Shown piece after piece: positions 37,946 through 39,437 of a stretch of 39,437 nucleotides of DNA. The stretch is from the NCBI GenBank assembly GCA_018304615.1, contig JAGVVV010000012.1, positions 1-39,437 of the forward strand, given 5' to 3'. Position 1 is the stretch's first letter, and the number at the start of each line of letters is the position of its first letter. Source of the stretch: Candidatus Aenigmatarchaeota archaeon (GTDB taxonomy: Archaea > Aenigmatarchaeota > Aenigmatarchaeia > CG10238-14 > SCSR01). The translations under genes were made by a program, and so were the position numbers. The notes under the pieces were generated by a model. That model saw only the letters and a list, made by a program, of their open reading frames with translations, was not told the origin of the DNA and searched no databases.

Positions 37946-38812
37946 GTTACTAAGGGTGACACATCTACACGCCTCTTTTTGAACGGGACTGAAGGAAACA
38001 AGGCATATAGCTCTGGAGGGTGGGCAAACTTCACTGCGACTGTCAACGTCTCAGGAAAAACTGTTCAGATAACTTCTTCATATCCAGGCTTCGGAACTCA
38101 GCAAGGAACTACACCGTTTAGCTATGAGAAGCGTTTGATTTCTGAAGGGACGTTCAGCGTCACTGCGGATTTCAACGGCGATGCAAACTATTCTTCAAGC
38201 AGCCAATCCTACAATGCAATCATTGCTCTCGACTGCGTGCTGAAAGGATATGCCTACCATGCAGATACTGGCAATCCGATAACCAGCGGCACTGCAACTT
38301 ACATCGTGAAGGAAACTGGGGCGACTGATTCCGCGGCAATAACTGATGGTTATTTCGAAATTCCATGCTCGCTTCCGGACGTTCCTAAGAACAGAGTCAC
38401 AATAGGCATTTTCATCAACTCAAGCGACAACAGGGCAGGCTACGCGCAGCTAATAACGCGCGGCGGGCCATTCCCTGCGGAAACTCAGAGCTGCGTGGCC
38501 AAGGAATGGGTCTTCAATGGAACGGCGACGGATACAATCAGCGGAAACACGATAGGCGCGGGCAATGTCAGCATTTCGGTGTTCGGAACCTCGTACAGCA
38601 ACACCACTCACTTCTCTAGAGGGTTGTGGAGCATAAACATCTACCCATGCCTGATATCAGGAGAATTGTACACGTTCCAATTCGCCGTGACAGGGGAAAA
38701 CAAAATAGCCGTGACGTTCCTGAAACAAGTGGCGAAATAAATTTATACCATACAAAAACCAAATTTAAAAAGTAAAGATTAGATTAAAGATGAACGATGA
38801 AGTGATGGACAA

Positions 38813-39277
38813 ATGGCAAGCGATTCAAGCAGAAATATTGTAATAATCGTGGCTCTTCTCGTCGTTGCGGCAGTTGTTTATTTCCTATTTGTCAAAGGCG
38901 GTTTGCCTGGTTTTCCTGTTCTTGGTCCAGGCCAGCAAGTCACTTATACAAGCAACAAGACAATTGTTCAAAGTGCAGAGACAGGGATTGAAATGTATCC
39001 TTCAGACGGACAGGTAATCAAGGGGCTCATGACGATAAAGTTGACGAAAGCCCCTGCAGACACAGCGGAAGTCTGGTTCGGTTTTGTACCGAAAAGCCAG
39101 TACGCATCGACGACTGATCCTAACCTTGGATTTGATCCTGACGGTGGCAACGGCTGGAGTCTCGACTTCAACACAAAGGACATCATCAACGGCGAATATA
39201 CAATCTTCATCGTTCCGAAAGACGCGAACAAGAGTCCTATAGACAGGATTTTCGCGAACGTGATTGTAGAAAATTAA
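38813..39277 (+). CDS. small membrane-anchored extracytoplasmic protein
   Basis: N-terminal TM IVIIVALLVVAAVVYFLFV followed by a soluble beta-rich-looking domain; 154 aa. Confidence 0.7.
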   Translation: MASDSSRNIVIIVALLVVAAVVYFLFVKGGLPGFPVLGPGQQVTYTSNKTIVQSAETGIEMYPSDGQVIKGLMTIKLTKAPADTAEVWFGFVPKSQYASTTDPNLGFDPDGGNGWSLDFNTKDIINGEYTIFIVPKDANKSPIDRIFANVIVEN

Positions 39278-39307
39278 ATTAATTGCAGAAAATTAATTTT
39301 TCCTTTC

Positions 39308-39437
39308 CTAACTTTCCTTCTCCATTTCCATGAGAGCTTTTATCCGTTTGAAAGTAAGTGGGTGTGTCCTGAAAATTTCGCTGATGCGCGCGAAGGGGTT
39401 TTTCTTCTCCCATTCCATTGCTTCTCTCAGCTCCTTC
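39308..39437 (-). CDS. C-terminal fragment of M48-family (HtpX-like) metallopeptidase, truncated by window edge
   Basis: My reading of the minus strand from 39436: KELREAMEWEKKNPFARISEIFRTHPLTFKRIKALMEMEKES*; the THPLTxKRIxAL tail is typical of HtpX-like M48 peptidases. Confidence 0.75.
   Translation of the reverse strand, partial: KELREAMEWEKKNPFARISEIFRTHPLTFKRIKALMEMEKES

Larger units (their letters stand above)
35025..38740 (+). pseudogene. long repeat-containing surface protein (Ig-like/adhesin-type repeats), interrupted between 36920 and 36960 (ORFs 35025..36938 and 37109..38740)
   Basis: GTG start, N-terminal TM/signal, repeated units such as TTTSCSRTSGDSSSTITLFRNGTNVASGTSSPQSEIITLGVGTYNYSCVIS...NYS...NNILTV; coding of the repeat continues in another frame immediately after the TAG at 36936-36938. 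Confidence 0.8.

Noticed and set aside
35025-38740. CRISPR-like array in the repeat region
   Set aside because: Repeats are coding, imperfect and irregularly spaced; they follow protein repeat units and have no spacer structure.

Overview
The window looks archaeal. It has a tRNA-Pro(TGG) with a short intron that fits a bulge-helix-bulge, an RNase P subunit 4 (Rpr2/Rpp21-type), a HerA-type ATPase, and many TTG/GTG starts with very short intergenic gaps. A DPANN-like lineage is possible, but I cannot prove it from the sequence. Most of the window (about 7.4-34.9 kb) is a dense surface-glycan / glycoconjugate locus. It encodes several GT-C multi-TM glycosyltransferases, two GT2s, one GT4, two DegT-type aminotransferases, two SDR-type NAD epimerases, a polysaccharide deacetylase, two SAM methyltransferases, a membrane-fused spermidine-synthase-like protein, a PaaK/CapK-like adenylate-forming protein, one intact and one broken radical SAM gene, and a complete NMT1/SsuA-type ABC importer. 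Upstream (about 1.4-6 kb) are an FG-GAP-like secreted protein, two alkaline-phosphatase-superfamily ('sulfatase-like') proteins with Thr at the nucleophile position, and a second tRNA-Pro(GGG). Downstream (35-38.7 kb) is a long, NxS/T-sequon-rich repeat surface protein broken by a frameshift or repeat deletion, then a small membrane-anchored protein and the C-terminus of an M48 peptidase. The observations I consider most worth checking are the apparent C19-G56 swap of the near-universal G19-C56 pair in tRNA-Pro(GGG), the disrupted genes (radical SAM, GT-C, repeat protein), the GT-C paralogs lacking the canonical DE dyad, and the ABC importer embedded in the glycan locus. I found no CRISPR array, transposase or rRNA.
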